NCBI GenBank assembly: GCA_016927115.1
Contig: JAFGNH010000086.1
Span: forward strand, 1-42,039
Direction of reading: 5' to 3'
Length of the DNA: 42,039 nt
Source: Anaerolineales bacterium
Lineage (GTDB): Bacteria > Chloroflexota > Anaerolineae > Anaerolineales > E44-bin32
The notes beneath the pieces were generated by a model. That model had not been told where the DNA came from and did no database searches. It saw only the letters and a list, made by a program, of their open reading frames with translations. Of this stretch, positions 19,299 to 27,934 are shown piece by piece. The translations under genes were made by a program, and so were the position numbers. Numbering within the stretch: the stretch's first letter is position 1; each line of letters starts with the position of its first letter.

Positions 19299-20699
19299 TT
19301 GTCCGGGAATTGGCGCAGGCCTCAATCATGGATGCTTATTATCTTGCTGGCAGCAGATGCGGTTTCTGTCACAGCCGCATTTCTGCTTGCAGTAATATCC
19401 CGCGCGATTTTTGGCGGTATCTATTTTCCCCTCTACTGGGACCTCGTTCCATATATATTTCTCATTCTGATTTTCCTGGCAATGTTCGGGTTGTATTCCA
19501 CGTTCGGCACCAGCCCCGCGGATGAGATCCGCCGTATTTTCCTCGCTGTGAGTCTGATTTTGATGGTGATTGGATTTTTCTCATTTTTCTTCCGGGGCGG
19601 CTGGGAGTACTCGCGGATTGTATTTTTCCTTTTCTGGTTTTACTCCATTCCATTCCTCATGCTTGGCAGATACCTGGCCCGTACTGCAGGTGCGAGTCTT
19701 AATATCTGGGGCGTGCCGGTTGTAATGCTCTCGGATCATAGCCGTGGTATGGACCTGACTCAGGCTTTGATCCGCAATCGAAAAGCTGGTTTGCGTCCTG
19801 TTGCCTATCTCACCCCGGATGGAGAGACGCTTCCCTCAGGTGGGTTCGCCACGGGAGCGTGGGAATCAGCAGAAGAACTGCGCAAGGAATTTTCCGCTGC
19901 AGGGGCAGTTGTCACCCTCTCATCCAGCGGGGGGGCTGATTCTCTTGAACAGGTGTACAAACTCTGTGAGAATTATCCGCGATTGTTCATTGTGGCAGAT
20001 ATTCTGGGCGAAACCAATTTATGGGTGAAGCCGGTGGATATCATGGGGAACCTTGGGCTTGAGATTAAACAGAATCTGGATACCCCGGGAGCTCAGTTTA
20101 TCAAACGCAGCCTTGATCTGGTTCTTTCCCTTTGCCTTGTCCTTCTCCTGCTGCCGTTCTTCGGTCTGATCATCCTGGCAATCAGAGCAGACTCACCTGG
20201 TAAAGCGCTTTATGGTCAGATGCGGATCGGGAAAAACCATCGACCTATCCGCATCCTGAAATTCCGGACGATGTTTGAGGATGCAGACGCTCGATTGGCA
20301 AGTTTAATCGGTGAAAATGAAGCGCTTCGCAAAGAGTGGGATGAATTCCAGAAAATGAAAGAAGACCCCCGTGTAACCCGTGTGGGTCGCTGGCTGCGAA
20401 GGTGGAGTCTTGATGAACTGCCGCAAATCTGGAATGTTCTGAAAGGCGAGATGAGTTTGATCGGTCCGCGGCCGATGACGATTGGACAGGAGGAGTCATA
20501 TGGCCGCGACCTGGACCTGTATATGCGTGTCCAGCCCGGACTGACAGGATTATGGCAGGTTTCCGGTCGAAACACTACCACATTCCAGCAGAGAGCTGTC
20601 TTTGATGCGTACTATGTGCGCAACTGGTCTATCTGGCTGGACTTATACATCATGGCGAAGACCCCACTGGTGATCCTTAAAGGTGAGGGTGTCTTCTGA
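19299..20699 (+). CDS. Polyprenyl phosphate sugar phosphotransferase, WbaP-like (initiating transferase 1)
   Basis: A 466-residue polyprenol-phosphate hexose-1-phosphate transferase that starts repeat-unit synthesis by moving a sugar-1-phosphate from a UDP-sugar to undecaprenyl phosphate. Four to five N-terminal membrane helices are followed by a soluble domain. A further membrane segment near residue 275 precedes the catalytic domain, which has KFRTM (321-325) with the following acidic residues, VTRVGRWLRRWSLDELPQ, GPRP (389-392) and QPGLTGLWQVSGRN. The start is TTG 19299, seven bases after AGGAGG. The soluble middle and the C-terminal pattern resemble WbaP (galactose) more than WcaJ (glucose), but specificity is not proven. 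Confidence 0.92.
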   Translation: MSGNWRRPQSWMLIILLAADAVSVTAAFLLAVISRAIFGGIYFPLYWDLVPYIFLILIFLAMFGLYSTFGTSPADEIRRIFLAVSLILMVIGFFSFFFRGGWEYSRIVFFLFWFYSIPFLMLGRYLARTAGASLNIWGVPVVMLSDHSRGMDLTQALIRNRKAGLRPVAYLTPDGETLPSGGFATGAWESAEELRKEFSAAGAVVTLSSSGGADSLEQVYKLCENYPRLFIVADILGETNLWVKPVDIMGNLGLEIKQNLDTPGAQFIKRSLDLVLSLCLVLLLLPFFGLIILAIRADSPGKALYGQMRIGKNHRPIRILKFRTMFEDADARLASLIGENEALRKEWDEFQKMKEDPRVTRVGRWLRRWSLDELPQIWNVLKGEMSLIGPRPMTIGQEESYGRDLDLYMRVQPGLTGLWQVSGRNTTTFQQRAVFDAYYVRNWSIWLDLYIMAKTPLVILKGEGVF

Positions 20700-20741
20700 G
20701 ACAGGGAAATTATCCAATCTTCTCTCTCGAACCATTGTTGA

Positions 20742-21212
20742 GAATTATCAGGGATTGAATTACCCGGCCTGAGCCCCTGGAGCGGATCGCTGCTGGATGG
20801 AATTCCCCTGACGATGATTGGTACGGGACGGAAGGGTGTGGGAAATGGGGGGATCCAATTCCCGGCCTCTGCCGATATATCATCCCGGGGTTTCCGCTCA
20901 CGTGAAGAGATCTTCGCCTGCATGCAAAACGCTGCTTATGTCGTTCTTGCTTCCCAACGGTATGAGGGAGGATTACCAATGGTTATTATGGAGGCGCTTG
21001 CCTGCGGAGTGCCTGTTATCCTGCCTAAGCCTGGTGGTATGGATAAAATACTGGTTGATGGGAAGTCGGGGTTGTATTTCTCTCCTGGTGATGCACAGGA
21101 CCTGGCTGCCAGGGCGCGCTGAGTGAGGGAGCACCCGGAGCTGCTGCGGAGAATTGGGGTAAAAGGGCGGAAGGAATTTAAAGAAACCTATTCAGCAGAT
21201 ATGTATTATTAG
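20742..21212 (+). pseudogene. Decayed GT4 glycosyltransferase (C-terminal remnant with internal stop)
   Basis: This frame encodes only the last third of a GT4 enzyme: IPLTMIGTG, SREEIFACMQNAAYVVLAS, the donor motif YEGGLPMVIMEALACGVPVIL, and DGKSGLYFSPGDAQDLAARAR. It is then cut by TGA at 21120-21122. The same frame continues after the stop with VREHPELLRRIGVKGRKEF, exactly the expected family tail, to TAG 21210-21212. The equivalent position in the glycosyltransferase at 17003-18192 is tryptophan, so a TGG to TGA change is likely. The first ~200 residues of the gene are absent, and no start signal is seen. It is best read as a truncated relic. Confidence 0.82.
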
Positions 21213-21515
21213 CGGCTTCTTGATATCTGCCTCTCTGCGGTCTCAAACTACTTTGTTAAATGAAATGAACGGCATCAGCAGCACAGTTCCGGCAGGTTCT
21301 TTAAGATAAATAGCATAACCGCACACATATCTGTTGGGGAATATGCCGCTGGTGGGCTGCCGCCTGGTTGTCAAGGGGAAACGCTGCATCCGGATATGCC
21401 CTGCTATAAAAGCAGCAACCTCGCCAGAACCAACACAAGCCTAAGGAAAGCTGCAGTAAGGTGGGATGGGCAGGATGCGGCTTTTCCCATACAATAACAT
21501 CCGGAGAATGGCAGT
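21213..21515. other. 303-base gap before flippase 3
   Basis: No coding frame or RNA gene is recognisable. It contains the leader of the next flippase gene, with GGAGAATGG shortly before ATG 21516. An A/T-rich GCTATAAAAGC is present but has no matching -35 box. Confidence 0.45.
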
Positions 21516-22973
21516 ATGAATTTACTCGTCCGGTTTACCGCCATCAGCAGTGTTTCTTTTCTCGTAAATATGGGGATGCTGATGCTGCGCGCCAAAGTCC
21601 TGGCGGTGCTGCTTGAGCCTGAAGGAGTGGGGCTGCTTTCACAGATAAATACACTGGATGGGATGCTCTCCACGTTTGCTTCAATCGGAATAGGGTATGG
21701 GATTACCAATCTGATAGCCAGGGCGGCGGCAGCAGGTGAGCCGTGTGAAACGGCGAATATCTATCGAACGGGTTTTCTGCTTTCACTGATTCTGGGTAGC
21801 CTGTGCACCGGGCTGCTGGTTCTGCTGGCACATCCGCTATCCACCCTTTTACTGGGGACATCGCAGCTGGCAATATTTTTCTACATGATTGCAGCCGCCT
21901 ATCCGTTGAAATTCCTGACAGGGCTGTTCAGCTCCACATTGAACGGTTACAAGGAGATAAACGCCCTTGCTTGGGTCAAAGGGATCGTTGCCGTCCTGGG
22001 CGTTATTTTCATGGTCGGGCTTGCATGGTTTTATGGAGTCACAGGAGCAGTACTGGGGATCACAGCCTGGGCTGTTGTCGCACTGATTGTGAACAGGGTA
22101 TTTCTATACCGGAGTCAGGGCATTCGCGGGGATCTTGCGAATCGGGGCGCTTTCCGTGCGGATCTTGCAGGCGAGATTATTCGCTTTGGAAGTGTGAACC
22201 TGATTGTTCTTGTCCTGAATTATCTCGCAGTCCTCACACTGCGATCACAGGTTATTCATGTGCTTGGCAGCGGGCAGAATGGAATTTACCAGGTAGTCTG
22301 GGCGATGTCCTCACAGTATCTGCTGCTGATCCCGCAGTCGCTCTGGGTATACAGTTTTCCGCGCATTTCCGAGACGCTAAAGACACCGGAGGTGGTTCGC
22401 CTGGAAATGGGGCGGATTCTGAGGTTGGGGCTGCTGCTTTTTATCCCGGCAGTGTTCCTGATTCTTGCCAACCGCGAATTGATTATCTTAATGCTCTATA
22501 CAGAGCAATTTCTGCCGGCGGCTGATCTGTTCAAGGTCCAGGTCTGGGGTGATCTGTTTCATTTTATTCTGTGGTGGGTGATGCTTCCGTTATTTGCCCG
22601 CAGGAAATTCGTCCTTATCTTCTTCCTGGAGCTGTTGAGGAGCCTGGGATACATCGTTCTGGGGCTGTGGCTTCTTCCTGTTTCCGGATTGGCTGGAATC
22701 AGTGTTGGATATACTATGATCAATGTAGTGGCTGTGGTTGCAGCAGCAATACTCGTTCATCGTGTATCGGATTACCGGGAGATAAGGAAGAATCTTAAGT
22801 TCGTTCTCTGGGCTGCAGTCCTGTATATAATCAGTCTTGTACTGCCACAAAATGGGTGGGGTTTATCAGGATCGCTCTTGATTATCACCGGCTGGTTTTA
22901 TGTTGTATTGGGAGCGGAAGAGAAGGAACAAATCATTTCCTTTCTTTTCAGAAAGAATTCGTTCCCATCATAG
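21516..22973 (+). CDS. Polysaccharide flippase (O-antigen translocase-like)
   Basis: A 485-residue membrane protein with about a dozen hydrophobic segments. Its N-terminus (LVRFTAISSVSFLVNMGMLMLRAKVLAVLL, then EPEGVGLLSQ) follows the WzxE/O-antigen translocase pattern, in which 'GxGLLSQ' sits after the first helices. This is the third flippase of the window and opens the second polysaccharide set. A terminator-like hairpin follows directly (22981), so it may be transcribed apart from the next gene. Confidence 0.87.
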   Translation: MNLLVRFTAISSVSFLVNMGMLMLRAKVLAVLLEPEGVGLLSQINTLDGMLSTFASIGIGYGITNLIARAAAAGEPCETANIYRTGFLLSLILGSLCTGLLVLLAHPLSTLLLGTSQLAIFFYMIAAAYPLKFLTGLFSSTLNGYKEINALAWVKGIVAVLGVIFMVGLAWFYGVTGAVLGITAWAVVALIVNRVFLYRSQGIRGDLANRGAFRADLAGEIIRFGSVNLIVLVLNYLAVLTLRSQVIHVLGSGQNGIYQVVWAMSSQYLLLIPQSLWVYSFPRISETLKTPEVVRLEMGRILRLGLLLFIPAVFLILANRELIILMLYTEQFLPAADLFKVQVWGDLFHFILWWVMLPLFARRKFVLIFFLELLRSLGYIVLGLWLLPVSGLAGISVGYTMINVVAVVAAAILVHRVSDYREIRKNLKFVLWAAVLYIISLVLPQNGWGLSGSLLIITGWFYVVLGAEEKEQIISFLFRKNSFPS

Positions 22974-22980
22974 TTCAGAT

Positions 22981-23013
22981 CACCTGGCAAAGTGACTTGC
23001 AGGTGCTTCTTTT
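22981..23013 (+). terminator. Rho-independent terminator-like hairpin
   Basis: CACCTG (22981-22986) pairs with CAGGTG (23000-23005). After a one-base bulge, CAA pairs with TTG, closing a six-base loop. CTTCTTTT follows the stem. It stands eight bases after the flippase stop. Confidence 0.55.
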
Positions 23014-23023
23014 ATGCTATAGT
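22997..23023 (+). promoter_or_regulatory. Sigma-70-type promoter with extended -10
   Basis: TTGCAG (22997-23002), a 15-base spacer and TATAGT (23018-23023), with TG one base before the -10 hexamer. It lies 32 bases upstream of ATG 23056. The -35 box is inside the 3' arm of the preceding terminator-like hairpin. Confidence 0.5.
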
Positions 23024-23055
23024 TTGAACTGTTAAAGATTTGACGCAGGATAACT

Positions 23056-24435
23056 ATGAGGGTAATTTTTTTGCTGTTTTTCTTCTTATATGGATTATGG
23101 ACACTGTTCCGAAGCATCGGTTTGCCCTATGTGATGGATCTGATTGTCACTCTGCCGATCTCGTTGGCTATCGTGAGCTATTTCATATGGGAGCCTTTCA
23201 AGAACAGCGAGAGGCGTCAGCGATGGTCTTTGATAGACCTTAGATCGTCGAAGACCATGATCCTGGGCATTCTATTGGGATTGAACTTCATCCTGCTTTC
23301 TGCGGCGTTCTTTCGTGTTATGGTCTTGAGCATGCAGTACCTATGGATACTGTCGATCAGTATGTTTCTGTATGCTGTCTTTCGCTGGTATTTTGAGCGT
23401 GACGCATTGGATCAGTTCTTACAGGATCTGACAATAAGTGTGGTGATCATGGTGGGAATGAATGCGGCATGTTATCTATTCGGATTCGAAAACCCCGCAG
23501 AGGCAGAAAACTATCACCGTGATTTTGATGCTCTCTTTAATCTGCTCAACGCGCGTTTCTATTTTCCATTCACGACCAGTACACGAATTCTTTCCATATT
23601 TTCCGGTACAGGTTTCCTGCTTGCCCTCTTTACACCATTTCGCTGGAAATCAAAGACAGCGGTAGTGATGTTCAGAGTGTTTGGTTCGATCGTGTGTTTA
23701 TTTGTTCTGGTGGCTGCAGGTGCACGTATGCCATTCCTGGTCTTTGTGGTCTGCGCTCTTTTGGGGCTGTTCTGGGATCGAATAGGCCGCATGGGTGTAT
23801 ATATTGGAACAGCAGCCGCAGTTCTTTTACCGGGTATTGTGCTGGGATCCGCTCAGCTCCAAACCTGGCTTCAGGCCAGGGCTGATCTACCGTCAATTGT
23901 TGATCGTATCTTCACTGCGCTGACGATCTCAAACCGGCATATTATCTGGGCAGGGGCGTTTACCGGGGCGTTTAGAAATCTGTCTGCTGCACTGTTCGGG
24001 CATGGCATATTTGGGCATCTTACCTCTGGTGCAAGCCGTCTATATGCATACCTTTTCGAGGTCTCATGGACAAGACCGACGATGATGCCCGCCCATAACT
24101 CCTATATTCAGATTCTGCTTGATGGTGGTTTGATGGGTTTATTGAGTTTTCTCGCTTTGATTGGTGTTCTGCTGTGGAAGCTGCCAGTAGTGGCAGAGTC
24201 TCTGACTGCGCATTTTTCTAATTCACAAGCCGGGGAGCATGTAGAACGTTCACTCAGCATTCCCCTGCTTTACCTGTTTATGACTGCATCTACGGAGGTT
24301 TCCCTCAGTTATATCGCACCAGAACTTCTTTATCTGCTGATCGCATTCCTGTTTCTCTTGATCCTTGGGCCCGGTACACGTACCTTAATGCAGACTGGAG
24401 AAGATGATTCGGATCGTGTAATAAGCCCTGGCTGA
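23056..24435 (+). CDS. O-antigen ligase/polymerase family membrane protein
   Basis: A 459-residue polytopic protein with about eleven hydrophobic segments. The family marks are AAGARMPFLVFVVCALLGLF (equivalent to the 'GSRG' helix), a large outer loop with RHIIWAGAFTGAFRNLSAALFGHGIFG, and PAHNSYIQILLDGGLMGLLSFLALIG, the conserved H-N-S-x-x-Q-x-L-x-x-x-G element of O-antigen ligase/polymerase proteins. It has its own likely promoter (22997-23023) and an AGGA ribosome site. Paired with the upstream flippase it is probably the polymerase or ligase of the second glycan. Exact activity is undetermined. Confidence 0.83.
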   Translation: MRVIFLLFFFLYGLWTLFRSIGLPYVMDLIVTLPISLAIVSYFIWEPFKNSERRQRWSLIDLRSSKTMILGILLGLNFILLSAAFFRVMVLSMQYLWILSISMFLYAVFRWYFERDALDQFLQDLTISVVIMVGMNAACYLFGFENPAEAENYHRDFDALFNLLNARFYFPFTTSTRILSIFSGTGFLLALFTPFRWKSKTAVVMFRVFGSIVCLFVLVAAGARMPFLVFVVCALLGLFWDRIGRMGVYIGTAAAVLLPGIVLGSAQLQTWLQARADLPSIVDRIFTALTISNRHIIWAGAFTGAFRNLSAALFGHGIFGHLTSGASRLYAYLFEVSWTRPTMMPAHNSYIQILLDGGLMGLLSFLALIGVLLWKLPVVAESLTAHFSNSQAGEHVERSLSIPLLYLFMTASTEVSLSYIAPELLYLLIAFLFLLILGPGTRTLMQTGEDDSDRVISPG

Positions 24436-24480
24436 TCTGCTTCCTGCTTGAATCGGAAAGATAACAGCGTGTATGATGGT

Positions 24481-24507
24481 GATAGCGGGGAAAAACGGCC
24501 CGCTATC
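24481..24507. other. Inverted repeat in leader of the MptE-like gene
   Basis: GATAGCGGG (24481-24489) and CCCGCTATC (24499-24507) form a perfect nine-base-pair stem with a nine-base loop. No T-run follows. It lies between the polymerase stop and the next gene start, so it could stabilise mRNA or regulate entry into the next gene. Confidence 0.45.
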
Positions 24508-24542
24508 CCGGCTCGGGGAATGGTTTGTTTACAGGAGTATGA

Positions 24543-25394
24543 ATGGAGAGATTCCGAAGAGAGGATATTACCGCAGGCCGCCTGGTTGATGCAGTACGGC
24601 GCAGAATCGATGATGTTCCGCACATCCTCAGCTGGCGCTTCCGTTCGGATCGGACAGAAGAGAATCAGCGCCGTCTACGCCAATATCACAACAGACATTC
24701 CGGCGAACGCTGTTTCATTATCGGAAATGGCCCAAGCCTGAAAAAAACGGATCTCACTTTGCTGCGGCATGAGTACACTTTCGGAATGAACAGGATTTAT
24801 CTCCTCTTTAAGGAACTTGGTTTCGAGACAACTTACTTTGTAAGTTCCAACGAACGGGTTGTTGAGCAGTTCCAGGAGGATATCAGGGCACTTTCAATGC
24901 CACGGTTTCTTAATTGGCGGACACGCGCCCTGTTTGATCCGGAAGAAAACAGCGTTCTGTTTTTTAAACTGCGGCTGGCATTTAAAGACCGTTTCAGCCC
25001 CGATCCTGAACACCCAATTTCCGGCGGGGCAACAGTTACGTATGTGGCTCTTCAGCTTGCGTACTACATGGGTTTTTCACAGGTGATCCTGATCGGTGTG
25101 GATCACTCCTTCCAGTATAAAGGAACCCCCAATCGTTTTATTAAGCAGGATCTGGAGGATGATGTTAATCATTTTTCCCCGGAATATTTCCCAAAGGGCT
25201 TGCACTGGCAGGTACCGGACCTGCTGCATTCAGAAGTTGCTTATCGACTGGCCAGAGAGGCCTACGAAAAGAATGGCAGGCAGATTCTTGATGCAACAGT
25301 GGATGGGCAATGCCCGGTATTTGAGAGGGTGGCTTTTTCATCACTGTTCAGTGCGTGTGTGGGGAATTTACCCCGGGAAGCTCCTGACACGTGA
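24543..25394 (+). CDS. DUF115/MptE-like protein, putative glycosyltransferase
   Basis: A 283-residue protein with the GNGPSL motif (61-66) in CFIIGNGPSLKKTDLTLL, then FGMNRIYLLF and a second core motif, SGGATVTYVALQLAYYMGFSQVILIGVDHSF (about residues 160-190). This layout fits DUF115/'6-hydroxymethylpterin pyrophosphokinase MptE-like' proteins, and the GNGPSL plus SGG pair is also found in GT42-type sialyltransferases. In a polysaccharide operon, a glycan role (sugar transfer from a CMP- or other nucleotide donor) is more plausible than pterin synthesis, but this is inference. Start ATG 24543 is set by CAGGAG five bases upstream. The stop overlaps the GTG start of the next gene. Confidence 0.75.
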   Translation: MERFRREDITAGRLVDAVRRRIDDVPHILSWRFRSDRTEENQRRLRQYHNRHSGERCFIIGNGPSLKKTDLTLLRHEYTFGMNRIYLLFKELGFETTYFVSSNERVVEQFQEDIRALSMPRFLNWRTRALFDPEENSVLFFKLRLAFKDRFSPDPEHPISGGATVTYVALQLAYYMGFSQVILIGVDHSFQYKGTPNRFIKQDLEDDVNHFSPEYFPKGLHWQVPDLLHSEVAYRLAREAYEKNGRQILDATVDGQCPVFERVAFSSLFSACVGNLPREAPDT

Positions 25395-26170
25395 ACTGTA
25401 AACTTGCCTTCCCCCGCGTTGAGCTGCTTGATGTCCCTATCTGTGACCTGTCGAGTGCCGATCTGATCAGTGTAATGGTTGATTCAGCCAGGCGGGAAGA
25501 AACGCTGTTAGTCACATATGCCAATGTATATGGGATGAATCTGGCATGGAAACAACCCTGGTTCACTCGTTTCTATCAGGACGCAGATGTCGTGTTTTGT
25601 GATGGAGTGGGCGTTCAGTGGGGAGCCAGGCTTGCAGGAAAGACTCTTCACAACAGGCAAACACCTCCTGATTGGATAGAGAGCCTGGCTCTGGCAGCTG
25701 CAGAAAACGAGCTTAGTTTGTTTTTGCTCGGTGGGCAGCCCGGAATCGCTGAGAAAGCTGCAGGTTGGTTACAATCGCGTGTCCCCGGACTGGTTATTTC
25801 AGGCTGTTATCATGGATACTTTGAGAAAACACCGGGGGCAGCTCAGAATGAAGCTGTGCTGGAAAAAATCAGGATCGCACAGCCTTCGATCTTGCTGGTG
25901 GGCTTCGGTATGCCGCTGCAGGAAGAATGGATTCGTGAATATCGGGAACAAATCAGGTGCAGTGTTATTATGACGGTCGGCGCACTGTTCGATTGGATTT
26001 CAGGGGAAAAGAAGAGGGGCCCGCGTTGGATGACCAACAACGGCCTGGAGTGGCTTTCGCGTTTGATTCTGGAGCCCGGACGACTCTGGCGGCGGTATAT
26101 CATTGGCAACCCTCTGTTTTTGCTTCGGGTACTTTTGGCACGAGTTGGCCTTTCCAAAAAGCAGAACTGA
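25391..26170 (+). CDS. WecG/TagA/CpsF family glycosyltransferase (copy 2)
   Basis: A 259-residue GT26 enzyme beginning at GTG 25391, which overlaps the previous stop (GTGA). Marks are VTYANVYGMNLA, DADVVFCDGVGVQWGARL with likely catalytic D71, GFGMPLQEEWI, VGALFDWISGEKKRGPRWM and a basic, hydrophobic C-terminal tail (RLILEPGRLWRRYI) for membrane docking. It differs enough from copy 1 that the two probably use different acceptors or donors. It precedes the second initiating transferase, probably acting right after it. Confidence 0.92.
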   Translation: MNCKLAFPRVELLDVPICDLSSADLISVMVDSARREETLLVTYANVYGMNLAWKQPWFTRFYQDADVVFCDGVGVQWGARLAGKTLHNRQTPPDWIESLALAAAENELSLFLLGGQPGIAEKAAGWLQSRVPGLVISGCYHGYFEKTPGAAQNEAVLEKIRIAQPSILLVGFGMPLQEEWIREYREQIRCSVIMTVGALFDWISGEKKRGPRWMTNNGLEWLSRLILEPGRLWRRYIIGNPLFLLRVLLARVGLSKKQN

Positions 26171-26263
26171 ATTTCAAGACCCGGTTTTAGTAAAAAACAA
26201 CCTGACAGTCTCTCAGCAGGAACTTGATCTCTGCCCCCGGTAGCAAATGTGTAAAAATCTTCT

Positions 26264-26269
26264 TATAAT
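26264..26269 (+). promoter_or_regulatory. Perfect TATAAT -10-like hexamer
   Basis: TATAAT stands in the gap before the second initiating transferase. The -35 region at 17 bases (TAGCAA) is poor. A transcript from it would start near 26276, which would lose the AAGGAG ribosome site of the small frame at 26284. Its role is therefore ambiguous. Confidence 0.35.
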
Positions 26270-26283
26270 CAAGGAGATAAAGC

Positions 26284-26346
26284 ATGGGTAAGGTAAAGGG
26301 TACTCTGTGTCTCTGCACAGAATGGAGTTTCTCTATATGGCGATAA
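26284..26346 (+). CDS. Possible 20-residue leader peptide
   Basis: ATG 26284 is preceded by AAGGAG (26271-26276) at good spacing and opens a 20-codon frame ending in TAA. It contains two cysteines and two tryptophans (C9, C11, W14, W19). The stop lies 17 bases before the ATG of the initiating transferase, which itself lacks a ribosome site. Translation of the small frame may hence deliver ribosomes to the transferase gene (coupling) or act as an attenuator. No similar peptide is recognised. It could also be chance. Confidence 0.4.
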   Translation: MGKVKGTLCLCTEWSFSIWR

Positions 26347-26363
26347 TAGTCAAACAATAGCTG

Positions 26364-27788
26364 ATGCAAAATTACCGGATTTCTCCTCTCTCTATCATTC
26401 TGCTTTCAGGCGACCTGATCCTGATTATCCTGGGGATCACACTTTCCGTATATTTACGGGCGACCATTGAACTGGGGACTGGCGGAGCATTGCCTCTACT
26501 GAAGGTTCAGCTTCCCTGGGCAGTTTATTTTGCAAGCATTGTTTGCTGGTTGGGAAGCCTTGCCTTTAACAGGGTATACCGGCCGAGAGATGTCCTGCGC
26601 TGGTATGCTGAGGCGGTCAGAGTAACCACCTCAGGCATTCTGGCCACATTCGTTCTGGGCGGCTTTCTCTATTTCTCATACCGCGAAATCTCCAGACTGC
26701 AGGTGATATATTCATTTCTGAGTATTCTCATGCTCCTGCTCCTTTTCAGGACTTTAATGCGTCTTTCCTTCCGAATCAGCAGGAAGGAACGACCCGGCAC
26801 TCGCCAGAAGGTTGTTATCCTGGGTGCCGGCACTCTTGGTGAACGAGTGAGGGAGATGATCCTGGACCATTCGCGCTGGGGTTACAATTTTATCGGCTTC
26901 CTTGATGACGACCCGGTAAAGCTTGGCACAGAAGTGGCGGGCAGCCAGGTGCTTGGAGAAATCGATCAGATTGAATCTGTTGTGGAAACCTGGGGGATCA
27001 GTGAAGTCTGGGTTGCTCTGCCGGCCCGGGCATATGACCGCCTGAATCAGGTGATTACCAGGTTGGAAGCACTGCCTGTCAGGATCTATGTCGTGCCGGA
27101 TTATTTCTCGCTGGCCCTGGTGCAGGCACGGGCGGAGGTTATTGGGGGTATCCCAGTGATAGGCCTCAGGGAACCTGTGATTCAGGGTGGTGAAAGGGTT
27201 GTAAAACGTGCGTTTGACCTTGTTGTATGTATGCTTATGCTGCTGTTCGCCCTGCCTCTGGTACTGGTCATTGCTGCTGCCATCAAGCTGGACTCGGCTG
27301 GCCCCGTGTTTTTTCCACAACTGCGGGTGGGCGAGAATGGTGCGCTCTTCCGTATGCTTAAGTTCCGTACGATGGTGAAACACGCCGAATCGGAGCAAGA
27401 AAAACTTTCGATAAAGACGGAGGATGGACAACTTGTTCATAAACGTCCTGGCGATCCGCGGGTGACCAGGGTAGGGCGCTTCCTGCGACGTTTCAGCCTG
27501 GATGAGCTGCCGCAGTTGTTGAATGTGCTGCGTGGAGAAATGAGTATGGTAGGCCCGCGGCCTGAGATGCCCTGGCTGGTGGACCGTTATGATTCCTGGC
27601 AGCGAAAGCGCTTCGCAGTGCCGCAAGGGCTAACCGGCTGGTGGCAGATCAACGGCCGTAGTGACAAACCCATGCATCTCAACACCGAAGATGATCTGTA
27701 TTATGTGTACAATTACTCCCTGTGGCTCGATATCCGCATTCTGATGCGCACGCCGCTGGCTATATTGCAGGGGCGGGGGGCATTCTGA
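26364..27788 (+). CDS. Undecaprenyl-phosphate sugar phosphotransferase, WcaJ-like (initiating transferase 2)
   Basis: A 474-residue polyprenol-phosphate hexose-1-phosphate transferase. Four N-terminal membrane helices are followed by a Rossmann-like domain ([18 protein letters not shown], then FIGFLDDDP), a membrane segment near 290, and the catalytic domain with KFRTM (333-337), [26 protein letters not shown] (397-401) and [14 protein letters not shown]. The domain set matches glucose-1-phosphate transferases (WcaJ/EpsE type) more than WbaP, so the two initiating enzymes in this window may use different sugars. It ends the second polysaccharide set; the next gene is on the opposite strand. 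ATG 26364 has no ribosome site, but a small frame ends just upstream. Confidence 0.92.
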   Translation: MQNYRISPLSIILLSGDLILIILGITLSVYLRATIELGTGGALPLLKVQLPWAVYFASIVCWLGSLAFNRVYRPRDVLRWYAEAVRVTTSGILATFVLGGFLYFSYREISRLQVIYSFLSILMLLLLFRTLMRLSFRISRKERPGTRQKVVILGAGTLGERVREMILDHSRWGYNFIGFLDDDPVKLGTEVAGSQVLGEIDQIESVVETWGISEVWVALPARAYDRLNQVITRLEALPVRIYVVPDYFSLALVQARAEVIGGIPVIGLREPVIQGGERVVKRAFDLVVCMLMLLFALPLVLVIAAAIKLDSAGPVFFPQLRVGENGALFRMLKFRTMVKHAESEQEKLSIKTEDGQLVHKRPGDPRVTRVGRFLRRFSLDELPQLLNVLRGEMSMVGPRPEMPWLVDRYDSWQRKRFAVPQGLTGWWQINGRSDKPMHLNTEDDLYYVYNYSLWLDIRILMRTPLAILQGRGAF

Positions 27789-27934
27789 CTATCGTCTCAA
27801 GAGTGTTAAAGCTTTGTTTCAACGTGAATGATGACTGCGTTTTATCCCCTCAGTGCCCGGTTTCTATCTGAACATATGAGTTCCTTCCACCCGAAAAAGG
27901 TGTATGGTTTTTAACCAGAATGGACCGCAGATTA

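Noticed and set aside
26754..27626. 290-codon minus-strand frame inside initiating transferase 2
   Set aside because: Its sequence is rich in His/Gln and lacks domains, as expected for an antisense shadow of a conserved gene.
27789..27934. Bidirectional terminator between convergent genes
   Set aside because: Only tiny inverted repeats (AGATTA/TAATCT) were found, with no convincing stem and T-run.
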